Shown here: positions 25,523 to 33,994 of the stretch, one piece after another
How positions within the stretch are numbered: the first letter of the stretch is position 1
How the letters are laid out: every line of letters starts with the position of its first letter
Origin: an uncultured Desulfuromonadales bacterium
Lineage (GTDB): Bacteria; Desulfobacterota; Desulfuromonadia; Geobacterales; Pseudopelobacteraceae
DNA: 64,000 nucleotides
Direction of reading: 5' to 3'
NCBI GenBank assembly: GCA_903868145.1
Contig: CAIPTY010000010.1
Span: 142,019 to 206,018, forward strand
Made by a program: the position numbers and the translations under genes
Notes under the pieces: model-generated
Told to the model about the DNA's origin: nothing
Database searches by the model: none
The model's input: only the letters and a program-made list of their open reading frames with translations

Positions 25523-26696
25523 TGTACAGCATATCCTGCGCAAAGTTTCCCGACCCGATCCTCTGCCCGACGTTCCCCGCGATTGTTTTGCCGCTGTACC
25601 GCGCGGTGCCGAAGAGATTGCTGCCGCCGAGCTTGGGGCGATGGGAATCCAGGGGGCGCGTGCCGGGAGGGGTGGAGTATCATTCTCATGTGATCGATCC
25701 GGCCTCTATCGCGCTAATCTGTGGCTGCGCTGCGCCAGCAGGGTGCTGGTTCAGGTAGGGATGTTCCCCTGCACAGGCCCGGAGGAACTCTATGCCGGGA
25801 TATATGCCATCGACTGGACATTATTGATAACGCCCGATATGACGCTGGCCGTTGATTGCAACCTGCGCGACTCCGCGCTGAAACATTCCGGTTTCGTGGC
25901 GCTCAAGACCAAGGATGCCGTAGTCGACCGGATTCGCGCGGCCTGCGGCAGCCGACCGAGTGTAAATACCGCCGCACCTGATGTCCGCATCAATATCCAT
26001 CTGCTGAAAAATATATGCACAGTCAGCCTTGACAGCTCGGGCGATCCGCTCGACCGGCGAGGGTACCGGCTTGAACGCACCGAGGCACCTTTGCGAGAGA
26101 CCCTGGCCGCTGCCGTAATCGCGCTTACAGGGTGGAATGGTTCGATGCCGCTGGCTGATCCCATGTGCGGATCCGGCACCATTCCGATAGAGGCAGCGTT
26201 ACTCGCCGGGCAGGTTGCACCCGGTCTGCAGAGGTCATTCGGGTTTGAGCGCTGGCTGGATTTTGATGAAAAACTGTGGCGACGGTTGGTCAAGGAGGCT
26301 GAGAACAGTGTACGCAAGCTTCCTGTCGGCCTGGTTACCGGCTATGACCGCGACAACCGGGCTCTCAAACTGGCTGCTCGCAATGCTGTCAAGGCCGGTT
26401 TTGAGGGGCAGATACACTTCTTTCATGCAGAACTGGAGGCATTTCAACCGGAGGGGGAGAACGGAGTGGTGATTATCAACCCTCCGTACGGAAAGCGATT
26501 GGGGGAGGACGATGACCTCAGGGAGCTGTATTGCCGGATCGGCGACATCATGAAGAAGCGATGCCGGGGATGGACCGGCTATGTGCTGACCGGAAACCTG
26601 GAACTGGCAAAATATATCGGGCTCAAGGCCTCGCGGCGTTTCGTGCTCTTTAACGGCCCGATTGAGTGCCGCCTTCTGAAATATGAGCTGTACTGA
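25515..26696 (+). CDS. THUMP-domain RNA N2-guanine methyltransferase (RlmL/COG0116 family)
   Basis: 393 aa from ATG 25515 within the end of coaE. A THUMP RNA-binding domain occupies about residues 30-165. The methyltransferase domain has SAM motif I DPMCGSGTIPIEAA, GYDRDNRALKLA and catalytic VVIINPPYGKRL (NPPY, N-methylation of guanine). It matches the N-terminal half of E. coli RlmL (23S rRNA m2G2445); the RlmK half is absent, as is common outside gammaproteobacteria. Its TGA abuts the convergent cytochrome gene's stop (TGATCA). Confidence 0.9.
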   Translation: MSDVQHILRKVSRPDPLPDVPRDCFAAVPRGAEEIAAAELGAMGIQGARAGRGGVSFSCDRSGLYRANLWLRCASRVLVQVGMFPCTGPEELYAGIYAIDWTLLITPDMTLAVDCNLRDSALKHSGFVALKTKDAVVDRIRAACGSRPSVNTAAPDVRINIHLLKNICTVSLDSSGDPLDRRGYRLERTEAPLRETLAAAVIALTGWNGSMPLADPMCGSGTIPIEAALLAGQVAPGLQRSFGFERWLDFDEKLWRRLVKEAENSVRKLPVGLVTGYDRDNRALKLAARNAVKAGFEGQIHFFHAELEAFQPEGENGVVIINPPYGKRLGEDDDLRELYCRIGDIMKKRCRGWTGYVLTGNLELAKYIGLKASRRFVLFNGPIECRLLKYELY

Positions 26697-26978
26697 TCAA
26701 CGCTTAAGCTTGTGGCAGAACAAACAGCGCATCGGCTGCCCTCCCGGCTTGATGGGATGATCCTTGGGAAACAGTATCTTTACGCCGTCATGGCAGCTTT
26801 CACAGAGAGGATCCACCTCTTTTTTTGTTTTTCCCTCCTTGATCATGTCATGAAATTTCTGGTGGTCAGCATTGAGCGGCACCAGTTTCGTCTTCTCTTT
26901 TCCCGAAATGGCAATAAAAACTGCCAGAACGAGAACTATCACGCCAACGAACAGCCAGTCGCGTTTATCTATTTTCAT
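26697..26978 (-). CDS. Membrane-anchored diheme cytochrome c
   Basis: 93 aa. One N-terminal membrane helix (WLFVGVIVLVLAVFIAISG), then a small periplasmic part with heme motifs CESCH and CLFCH and extra His residues (HQKFHDM, KDHPIKPG) for axial ligation. Resembles short NapC/NrfH-like or Cyt c nitrite-reductase-associated electron carriers, but too short for those families. Encoded 25 nt after a small membrane protein gene, probably one operon. Confidence 0.85.
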   Translation of the reverse strand: MKIDKRDWLFVGVIVLVLAVFIAISGKEKTKLVPLNADHQKFHDMIKEGKTKKEVDPLCESCHDGVKILFPKDHPIKPGGQPMRCLFCHKLKR

Positions 26979-27003
26979 GGTACCGGTCTCTTTTCGCGTA
27001 GGT

Positions 27004-27339
27004 TCAGTTTTTTATCATGCTGAAGTAGATGATGACGCCGCCGATGACAACACCGGCACCGATAAAAGGTAAAACGGAGGATAATACCAGCTCTTGTCCG
27101 GGGGCGGGCAATGCTATCCGGACAAAGACTATCATGGCGATCAGGAAAAACAGCGTCAGGAGTATGGGAGTAGATTTCCTGTACACGCCAAAAAAGAGTG
27201 TCCCTGCAGCAACAAGCAGGACTATCGGATGTGAAAAAATCTGCTGCAAGGTAAGATTCTGTATGGTGTTCATCAGGTTGGCTGTTTCAAAAGGAGTCAG
27301 CACTTCCGTTGTTTTCTCGACCATCTGCTGTTTGTCCAT
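27004..27339 (-). CDS. Small membrane protein, probable partner of the diheme cytochrome
   Basis: 111 aa from ATG 27339 (MDKQQMVEKTTEVLT), with GGAG about 9 nt upstream. Three hydrophobic helices (HPIVLLVAAGTLFFGVY; TPILLTLFFLIAMIVFV; VLPFIGAGVVIGGVIIYF). No cofactor motifs. Its gene is immediately upstream of the cytochrome gene, so a shared membrane electron-transfer role is possible. No named family recognised. Confidence 0.75.
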   Translation of the reverse strand: MDKQQMVEKTTEVLTPFETANLMNTIQNLTLQQIFSHPIVLLVAAGTLFFGVYRKSTPILLTLFFLIAMIVFVRIALPAPGQELVLSSVLPFIGAGVVIGGVIIYFSMIKN

Positions 27340-27441
27340 CACTTGTCTCCGTTCCTGAAACGTGGTAACTGCACGGATAGTAGAGCATTCCAGCATGATC
27401 ATCAAGATAAATGCTTCTTCAGGCCTTCCGACACACGAACA

Positions 27442-28572
27442 TCAACTCAGAAAATCCATAACCTTGTCCAGGAAGCCTTTTTTCATGGGATGAACGTCCT
27501 CGCCACTGATCCGGGCAAATTCCTCCAGTAGTTCTTTCTGCTTTTTGTTAAGATTTGAGGGCGTCTCCACCCGCACTACAACTAGTTGATCGCCGCGGCC
27601 ATACCCCTGCAGCGCGGGTATTCCCTTCCCCTTGAGTCGATATGTTTTCCCCGACTGCGTCCCCTCCGGAATCTTCATGGCAACTTTGCCATCCAGTGTC
27701 GGAACCTCCATCTCGCACCCTAGGGATGCCTGAATAAAGCTGATCGGAATTTCGCAGATAACATTGTTGTCTTCACGCTGGAACAGGGGATGATCCTTGA
27801 CGCTGATGGCGATATACAGATCACCGTTGGGGCCCCCCTTGCCAAGCCCGCCCTCTCCGGTCATCTTCAGTCGCGTGCCGGTTTCAACCCCGCCCGGCAC
27901 CTTGACTGAGAGGGTTTTCGTATCCCTGGTGCTCCCCTTGCCCCGGCAATCGGGACAGGGATCATCCACGACCTTGCCTTCTCCGTTACACTGACCGCAG
28001 GTTTTGCTGACGCTGAAAAAACCCTGCTGATACCGAACCTGCCCCGCACCACGGCAGGTTGGACAGACCTTGGGATCGGTGCCCGGTTTTGAACCGGAGC
28101 CGTTACAGGTTGCACAACGCTTGGCAAACGGGACGTCGATCTTTTTCTCGACCCCGAAGGCCGCTTCCTCAAAACTGGTCTCCAGGTTGTAGAGCAGGTC
28201 ATCGCCGCGCCGTCCCTGACTACGTCCGCGCCCCCCCCCGTTAGCACCGAAGATGTCGCCAAAAATGTCGCCAAAGATATCGCCAAAGGGTGTCCCGGCG
28301 CCAAACCCGCCAAAACCGCCCGAAAATCCCCCGGCTCCCGAAACTCCGGAATGGCCGAACTGGTCATACTGAGCCCGTTTCTGCGGGTCAGAGAGAACCT
28401 CGTAGGCCTCGGTAGCCTCCTTGAACTTGTCCTCAGAGACCTTGTCGCCCGGATTCTTGTCAGGATGATGCTGAACCGCCTGCTTGCGGAAGGCCTTCTT
28501 GATCTCCGTTTCAGATGCGTTCCGGTTCACCTCAAGTATTTCGTAATAGTCGCGTTTTTCGCCGTTTGCCAA
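27442..28572 (-). CDS. dnaJ: Chaperone DnaJ (Hsp40)
   Basis: 376 aa. J-domain with HPD ([11 protein letters not shown]), Gly/Phe region with a repeated GDIFGDIFG unit, four CxxCxGxG zinc repeats ([32 protein letters not shown]) and a C-terminal substrate-binding domain. It delivers unfolded clients to DnaK and stimulates its ATPase. Last gene of hrcA-grpE-dnaK-dnaJ; separated from dnaK by 86 nt containing a palindromic repeat. Confidence 0.97.
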   Translation of the reverse strand: MANGEKRDYYEILEVNRNASETEIKKAFRKQAVQHHPDKNPGDKVSEDKFKEATEAYEVLSDPQKRAQYDQFGHSGVSGAGGFSGGFGGFGAGTPFGDIFGDIFGDIFGANGGGRGRSQGRRGDDLLYNLETSFEEAAFGVEKKIDVPFAKRCATCNGSGSKPGTDPKVCPTCRGAGQVRYQQGFFSVSKTCGQCNGEGKVVDDPCPDCRGKGSTRDTKTLSVKVPGGVETGTRLKMTGEGGLGKGGPNGDLYIAISVKDHPLFQREDNNVICEIPISFIQASLGCEMEVPTLDGKVAMKIPEGTQSGKTYRLKGKGIPALQGYGRGDQLVVVRVETPSNLNKKQKELLEEFARISGEDVHPMKKGFLDKVMDFLS

Positions 28573-28599
28573 AGCCGTTTCCCTTTTCTTTCAAAATAG

Positions 28600-28631
28600 C
28601 TGTAGGGGCGCATGGTCATGCGCCCCTACAG
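28600..28631. repeat. Perfect 15-bp-arm palindrome between dnaK and dnaJ
   Basis: CTGTAGGGGCGCATG (28600-28614), GT, CATGCGCCCCTACAG (28617-28631). GC-rich GTAGGGGC-type palindromes of this look are dispersed repeats in many bacterial genomes. As RNA it would make a very stable hairpin that could lower dnaJ expression relative to dnaK or protect the dnaK mRNA. Confidence 0.85.
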
Positions 28632-28658
28632 AATCTCGCCGTGGACTGAAATTACGGA

Positions 28659-30578
28659 TTATTTTTTATCTTCCTTGACCTCTTCAAAATCTGCATCAAC
28701 AACCTTCTCGTCCGTGTGTGCGTCTTTTTTAGGCTGACCGTCACCGGCGGCGGGGTCGGCATGCTCCGCAGGCTGCTCTTTGGCGTACATCGCTTCCGCC
28801 AGCTTGTGAGCCGACTGCGCCAATTCGTCAGTGGCCTTCTTGATGGCCTCTGTGTCTTCACCTTCCATGACCTTCTTCAGCTCGGTGATCTTGTTTTCGA
28901 TGTTCCCCTTTTCAACCGCATCGATTTTATCACCAAACTCCTTGAGCGACTTTTCGGTGCTGTAGACCATGCTGTCGGCGTGGTTGCGGGCTTCAATGGT
29001 CTCTCGCTTCTTTTTGTCTTCGTCGGCGTGAGCCTCCGCGTCGCGCACCATCTTGTCGATTTCTTCCTTGGAAAGCCCCGAAGAGGCGGTGATGCGGATG
29101 GACTGCTCCTTGCCGGTGCCCAGATCCTTGGCTGACACATGTACGATACCGTTGGCATCGATGTCGAACGTCACCTCAACCTGGGGTACTCCGCGCGGTG
29201 CCGGTGGTATACCGGCCAACTCGAAGTTGCCCAGTGTCTTGTTGCTGTTCGCCATTTCGCGCTCACCCTGCAGGACGTGGATCGATACGGCCGGCTGGTT
29301 GTCGGCAGCGGTGGAGAAGACCTGACTTTTTCGGCAGGGGATGGTGGTATTCTTTTCAATCAGCTTGGTCATGACGCTGCCCAGGGTCTCGATGCCCAGC
29401 GAGAGAGGCGTCACATCCAGCAGCAGCACGTCCTTGACATCACCCTTGAGCACACCACCCTGAATACCTGCGCCGATGGCGACGACTTCGTCCGGGTTGA
29501 CGCCCTTGTTGGGAATTTTACCGAAGATGTCCTCGACCTTTTTCTGGACGGCAGGCATGCGGGTCATGCCACCCACCAGGATGACTTCATCAATCTCACT
29601 GGCCGAAAGACCGGCATCCTTGAGAGCAGTGCGGCAAGGGCCTTCCAGTTTTGCCAGCAACTGGGCACAGATCGACTCAAGTTTGGCCCGGGAGAACTTC
29701 AGGGTCAGATGTTTCGGGCCTGATGCATCAGCGGTGATGAAGGGCAGGTTTATGTCAGTTTCCATGGAGGTTGACAACTCGCACTTGGCCTTTTCAGCCG
29801 CCTCTTTCAGACGTTGCAGCGCCATCTTGTCGCTGCGCAGGTCAATACCCTGATCCTTCTTGAACTCGTCGGCGATCCAGTCGATCACCAACTGGTCGAA
29901 GTCCTCGCCCCCCAGGAACGTGTCTCCGTTGGTCGACTTCACTTCGAATACGCCGTCACCCAGTTCAAGGATCGATACGTCGAAGGTTCCGCCCCCCAGA
30001 TCGAATACCGCGATCTTCTCGTCTTTCTTCTTGTCCAGGCCGTATGCCAGAGCGGCAGCGGTCGGCTCGTTGATGATGCGCAGGACGTTGAGACCGGCGA
30101 TTTTTCCGGCATCCTTGGTGGCCTGGCGCTGGGAGTCGTCGAAGTAGGCCGGCACAGTGATGACTGCATCTGTCACGGTTTCACCCAGATAATCCTCGGC
30201 AGTCTTCTTCATCTTCTGGAGCACCATGGCCGAGATTTCAGGGGCTGAATAGCGTTTCTCGCGCACCTCGACCCAGGCGTCGCCGTTATCAGCCTTTACG
30301 ATTTTGAAAGGCGATATGGCGATATCCTTCTTGACGGCCTCTGAATCGAACTTGCGGCCGATCAGGCGTTTGATGGAATACAGGGTGTTTTCAGGATTGG
30401 TGACGGCCTGGCGTTTGGCCTGCTGTCCCACGAGGCGTTCGCCGCTGTCCGAAATGGCTACCATCGACGGGGTCGTGCGGCTCCCCTCAGTGTTGGCGAT
30501 GACAACGGGTTCGCCGCCTTCCATGATTGCGACGCAGGAGTTTGTGGTTCCCAGATCGATTCCGATTACTTTGCTCAT
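28659..30578 (-). CDS. dnaK: Chaperone DnaK (Hsp70)
   Basis: 639 aa, standard length. Phosphate loops [13 protein letters not shown] and [22 protein letters not shown], linker [14 protein letters not shown], substrate domain and acidic C-terminal tail ending [14 protein letters not shown]-driven folding chaperone working with DnaJ and GrpE. Expected to be under HrcA/CIRCE control through the operon promoter. Confidence 0.98.
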   Translation of the reverse strand: MSKVIGIDLGTTNSCVAIMEGGEPVVIANTEGSRTTPSMVAISDSGERLVGQQAKRQAVTNPENTLYSIKRLIGRKFDSEAVKKDIAISPFKIVKADNGDAWVEVREKRYSAPEISAMVLQKMKKTAEDYLGETVTDAVITVPAYFDDSQRQATKDAGKIAGLNVLRIINEPTAAALAYGLDKKKDEKIAVFDLGGGTFDVSILELGDGVFEVKSTNGDTFLGGEDFDQLVIDWIADEFKKDQGIDLRSDKMALQRLKEAAEKAKCELSTSMETDINLPFITADASGPKHLTLKFSRAKLESICAQLLAKLEGPCRTALKDAGLSASEIDEVILVGGMTRMPAVQKKVEDIFGKIPNKGVNPDEVVAIGAGIQGGVLKGDVKDVLLLDVTPLSLGIETLGSVMTKLIEKNTTIPCRKSQVFSTAADNQPAVSIHVLQGEREMANSNKTLGNFELAGIPPAPRGVPQVEVTFDIDANGIVHVSAKDLGTGKEQSIRITASSGLSKEEIDKMVRDAEAHADEDKKKRETIEARNHADSMVYSTEKSLKEFGDKIDAVEKGNIENKITELKKVMEGEDTEAIKKATDELAQSAHKLAEAMYAKEQPAEHADPAAGDGQPKKDAHTDEKVVDADFEEVKEDKK

Positions 30579-30658
30579 GATGCATGTTCCTCCGTTTCGT
30601 GTCTTCTTGAAATCAAGCTAGTCATCGTTATTAAAAAATACAAGGTGGCAGTTGAAAT

Positions 30659-31213
30659 TTATTTTGTGGGTGTTGCGACCGTAACCATGGCAGGGCGCAG
30701 CAAACGCTCTTTCAGCAGGTAGCCCCTCTGGAATTCCTCGACAACGGTGTTGGGAGGATATTCATCGGTCGGCACCTGGGCCATGGCCTGATGAAAAGCC
30801 GAATCAAATGCCGTACCGGCAGCTTCGATCGGGGTAACGCCGAACTTCTTCAAGGCGCCCATCAGCATGGTATGTGTCATGCGGATTCCCTCAACAACAG
30901 CCGTCATGCCATCTTCAGAGGCATGGTCGAGGGCACGTTCCAGATTGTCCACAATCGGCAGGATCTCCTCGATCAGAGACTTGTTGCCGTACTTCAGTAA
31001 CTCTTCCTTTTCGCGATTGACCCGTTTACGGAAGTTTTCCATATCGGCCCGCTCCCGCAGGAAACGATCCCAGTTCTCGCGAGCCTCTTTCTCCTTGGCG
31101 GCCAGTTGATCTTCAAGCGAGAGCTCATCAACAGTTTCTGAGTCGGCTGTTTCATCCTCCGGCGATGTTGCCGGTTCAGTGCCTGAAAGTTCTACCGTAT
31201 CTTTTGTTTCCAT
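30659..31213 (-). CDS. grpE: Nucleotide exchange factor GrpE
   Basis: 184 aa. Acidic N-terminus, a long helix ([20 protein letters not shown]) with [17 protein letters not shown], and the GrpE head signature ([37 protein letters not shown]). It releases ADP from DnaK. Lies between hrcA and dnaK on one strand. Confidence 0.97.
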   Translation of the reverse strand: METKDTVELSGTEPATSPEDETADSETVDELSLEDQLAAKEKEARENWDRFLRERADMENFRKRVNREKEELLKYGNKSLIEEILPIVDNLERALDHASEDGMTAVVEGIRMTHTMLMGALKKFGVTPIEAAGTAFDSAFHQAMAQVPTDEYPPNTVVEEFQRGYLLKERLLRPAMVTVATPTK

Positions 31214-31298
31214 GATGGTGATCCTTTTGTCGTTAGATGTACTGAGAGAGGTCCTGGGCTATGCCTCATCCGGCCTGCAATCCGTATTTATACTTATG

Positions 31299-32330
31299 TT
31301 ACACCTCACTCAACAGCCGACTGACCATACGGGCGGTATAGTCGACAATGGGAATGACGCTGGAATATCCCATGCGGGTGGGGCCGATGACCCCCAGCAT
31401 GCCGACGGTATTGCTGCTGGTGACAAACCTCGATGTTATCAGACTGATGCCGGAGGTCTGGCTGAGTGTCGTTTCGGAGCCGATATAAATCTGAACACCG
31501 TCGGCGCTCATACAGCGCGACAACAACTGGACAAGCTGCCCCTTCTGTTCAAACGCGCGATAGATCTCCTTCATTCGACTGACATCGCTGAACTCCGGCT
31601 GATCGAGAATCCGGGCCTGCCCTTCGACAAAAATCTCATCACTTTCAACTGTCACAGCCTGTTCGCTGATCCGCAAAGCGCGGGACATCAACTGGTCGTA
31701 CCGGGCCTTCTCACTCACCATCTCCGACAGGATGCGTTCGCGGGCCTGGGTGATGGTCAGCCCCTGCATCAACTCGTTCAGATAGTTACCCATCTTGACC
31801 AGGTCTTCCGGGAGGGGATCATCTTCGGTCTCGATCAGACGGTTCTGGACAGCACCCTTGCTCGATACGAGAATGGCCAGCAGCTTGCGGTGACCAAGCC
31901 GGATGAATTCGATATGGCGGAAAACGTCTGACGTAAAGCTTGGTGCCACCACAATTCCCATGTAATTGGATAGTTGAGAAAGGGTGCGGCTGGTATCCTT
32001 GAGAATGCCTGAAAGACCTGCCCCAGACCGGCGGCAATGCCTGACAATCTCGCGTTTTTCTTCACGGCTCACCTGGCGGAAAGCCACAAGAGAGTCCACA
32101 TACAATCGATAGGCCTTTTCAGTGGGGATTCTGCCGGCAGACGTATGCGGCGATGCCAGAAGTCCCTGTTCCTCCAGATCGGCCATGACATTTCTGACCG
32201 TCGCGGAAGAGAGGCTCATGGCGTGGCGACGGGCAACCGCACTGCTTCCGACCGGTTCGGCGGTAGCTATGTAGTCTTCGACAATTGCTTCAAGTATCTG
32301 TCTGCTTCGGGCTGAAAGTTCAATGTCCAT
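31299..32330 (-). CDS. hrcA: Heat-inducible transcription repressor HrcA
   Basis: 343 aa. N-terminal winged helix (RQILEAIVEDYIATAEPVGS, then SSATVRNVMADLEEQGLL, HTSAGRIPTEKAYRLYV) followed by a GAF-like domain with GVIGPTRMGYSSVIPIVDY near the C-terminus. It binds CIRCE, which lies 18-44 nt upstream of this gene. First gene of the heat-shock operon and so autoregulated. Confidence 0.97.
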   Translation of the reverse strand: MDIELSARSRQILEAIVEDYIATAEPVGSSAVARRHAMSLSSATVRNVMADLEEQGLLASPHTSAGRIPTEKAYRLYVDSLVAFRQVSREEKREIVRHCRRSGAGLSGILKDTSRTLSQLSNYMGIVVAPSFTSDVFRHIEFIRLGHRKLLAILVSSKGAVQNRLIETEDDPLPEDLVKMGNYLNELMQGLTITQARERILSEMVSEKARYDQLMSRALRISEQAVTVESDEIFVEGQARILDQPEFSDVSRMKEIYRAFEQKGQLVQLLSRCMSADGVQIYIGSETTLSQTSGISLITSRFVTSSNTVGMLGVIGPTRMGYSSVIPIVDYTARMVSRLLSEV

Positions 32331-32347
32331 GGCCGGACCTCAAAAAA

Positions 32348-32374
32348 ATAGCACTCGATACACATGAGTGCTAA
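32348..32374. promoter_or_regulatory. CIRCE operator (HrcA binding site)
   Basis: ATAGCACTC, 9-bp spacer, GAGTGCTAA: one mismatch to the TTAGCACTC-N9-GAGTGCTAA consensus. Placed just upstream of hrcA on the minus strand and about 160 bp from the divergent murI start. Confidence 0.95.
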
Positions 32375-32534
32375 GTCTGAGAAACAAGTTAATCAGCGGC
32401 CTGTTGTTTGTCAAGGATAATTCTGGATACGTTCCGACCTCAGATTTGGCTCAAATGCCTTGCTTCACTATCCGAAAAAAGTATATAGTCCGCCATTGTG
32501 AATAAAGGGACACCGGCGTTGAAAGGAAAATTTC

Positions 32535-33353
32535 GTGTCATGGCAGGCTATCGGTATATTTGACTCCGGCGTTGGTGGTCTCACCGTTCTGCGTGAACTG
32601 ACCAGGGTACTCCCCCAGGAGGATACCATCTATTTTGGCGACACGGCGCGGGTGCCCTACGGTACCAAGTCACCCGAGACCGTTACGCGCTACGCCGGAG
32701 AAATTGCGACTTTTCTGCTCCGCCGCGACATCAAGCTGCTGGTGGTGGCATGCAACACCGCTTCCGCCGTGGCGCTTCCCAGTCTCAAACGACAGCTCTC
32801 AATACCGGTGGTTGGGGTCATCGAGCCTGGCGCCCGTCGGGCGGTCGAGGTGACTCGAAGCGGTCGTATCGGCGTGATCGGCACCGCCGGTACCATCCGC
32901 AGCAGTGCCTATACCCGGGCCATCAAGCGGCTGCAGCCGGAGGCCGAGGTGTTGACCAGGGCCTGTCCGCTCTTTGTCCCTCTGGCCGAGGAGGGGTGGA
33001 CCGACAACCAGGTGGCGCGACTGACGGCGCAGAATTACCTGCTGGAGCTGAAAGAAGCCGCCGTCGACACACTGGTGCTGGGATGTACACATTATCCGCT
33101 GCTCAAGCCGATTATTGCCGAAGTCATGGGTCCGGGTGTCACGCTGGTTGATTCGGCAGCCGAAACAGCCCGGACCGTAGCAGATATTCTCGCCCGGAAA
33201 AAAATGCTGCGACCGGTCGCCGAACAGGGCAATCATCACTATTATGTCAGCGATATTCCAGCCGGTTTCATTCGGGTTGGCAACCGTTTTCTGGGCGGGC
33301 GTCTGGGCGATGTCTATCAGGTGAGCCTTGATGATGACGGGGACGGGTGCTGA
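32535..33353 (+). CDS. murI: Glutamate racemase
   Basis: 272 aa from a GTG start at 32535 preceded by GAAAGGAAAA. IGIFDSGVGGLTVLREL, the first catalytic Cys in VVACNTASAVALP, the second in LVLGCTHYPLLKPII, and EPGARRAVEVT. Converts L- to D-glutamate for peptidoglycan. Divergent from hrcA; followed closely by the GerMN gene and metH, forming one apparent transcript. Confidence 0.96.
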   Translation: MSWQAIGIFDSGVGGLTVLRELTRVLPQEDTIYFGDTARVPYGTKSPETVTRYAGEIATFLLRRDIKLLVVACNTASAVALPSLKRQLSIPVVGVIEPGARRAVEVTRSGRIGVIGTAGTIRSSAYTRAIKRLQPEAEVLTRACPLFVPLAEEGWTDNQVARLTAQNYLLELKEAAVDTLVLGCTHYPLLKPIIAEVMGPGVTLVDSAAETARTVADILARKKMLRPVAEQGNHHYYVSDIPAGFIRVGNRFLGGRLGDVYQVSLDDDGDGC

Positions 33354-33358
33354 CCTCC

Positions 33359-33994
33359 ATGACGACACCCCAACGAAAGAAAGCCGGTATCAACCTGTTG
33401 ATCCCTTTTGTGATCGTCGCACTGGTTTTTGGCGGCCTGTTCTGGAAGAAATTGCAGGAAAGCCGCGAAGTCAAGCCTGTCCCGAAGGTGACCGAACCTT
33501 CCGCCCTACGCAAGGCGGTTCTCTTTTTTGTCGCCGATGGCAACCGTCTGGTGCGAGAAGCGCGGGAGCTGGAATCCTGCAGTGACAGGACTGAATGCGT
33601 GAAAGACCTGCTGGACGAGCTTTTCAGCGGGCCGGTAGGGGAGCAACTCAGCCCCGCTCTGCCGGAGGCTGCAGCCCTGAATAGCGTGCGGCTGGAAGGT
33701 GATCTGGCGGTCGTAGACCTGAACCGGTCATTTGCAACGGACCTTCCTGCCGGCAGCGCTGCCGAAATGCTGGCGGTCTACTCGCTTGTCGACACGGTCT
33801 GCATCAACTTTCCACAGATTGCCAGGGTGCAACTCACCGTGGAAGGCGATCGGAACCCTCAGCTGAAACACCTGGACCTCAGCGAGCCGCTGACTCCGGA
33901 CTACACCCTCGAACAATCGTCTGCTCCCCGGAGTGACGGAGGTTCGGTATCATCACCATCATCAATACCATCTGTAAAGAAGGGAAAACCATGA
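33359..33994 (+). CDS. GerMN-domain protein, membrane anchored
   Basis: 211 aa from ATG 33359; a GTG at 33347 in frame is an alternative start and overlaps murI. A short cytoplasmic stretch, one helix (INLLIPFVIVALVFGGLFW), then a GerMN domain (LFFVADGNRLVREARELESC, LLDELFSGPVGEQLSPALP, VRLEGDLAVVDLNRSF, YSLVDTVCINFP) and a Ser/Pro-rich tail. GerMN proteins in Gram-negatives are envelope proteins of unclear role, in spore formers germination factors. Overlaps metH by ATGA. Confidence 0.85.
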   Translation: MTTPQRKKAGINLLIPFVIVALVFGGLFWKKLQESREVKPVPKVTEPSALRKAVLFFVADGNRLVREARELESCSDRTECVKDLLDELFSGPVGEQLSPALPEAAALNSVRLEGDLAVVDLNRSFATDLPAGSAAEMLAVYSLVDTVCINFPQIARVQLTVEGDRNPQLKHLDLSEPLTPDYTLEQSSAPRSDGGSVSSPSSIPSVKKGKP

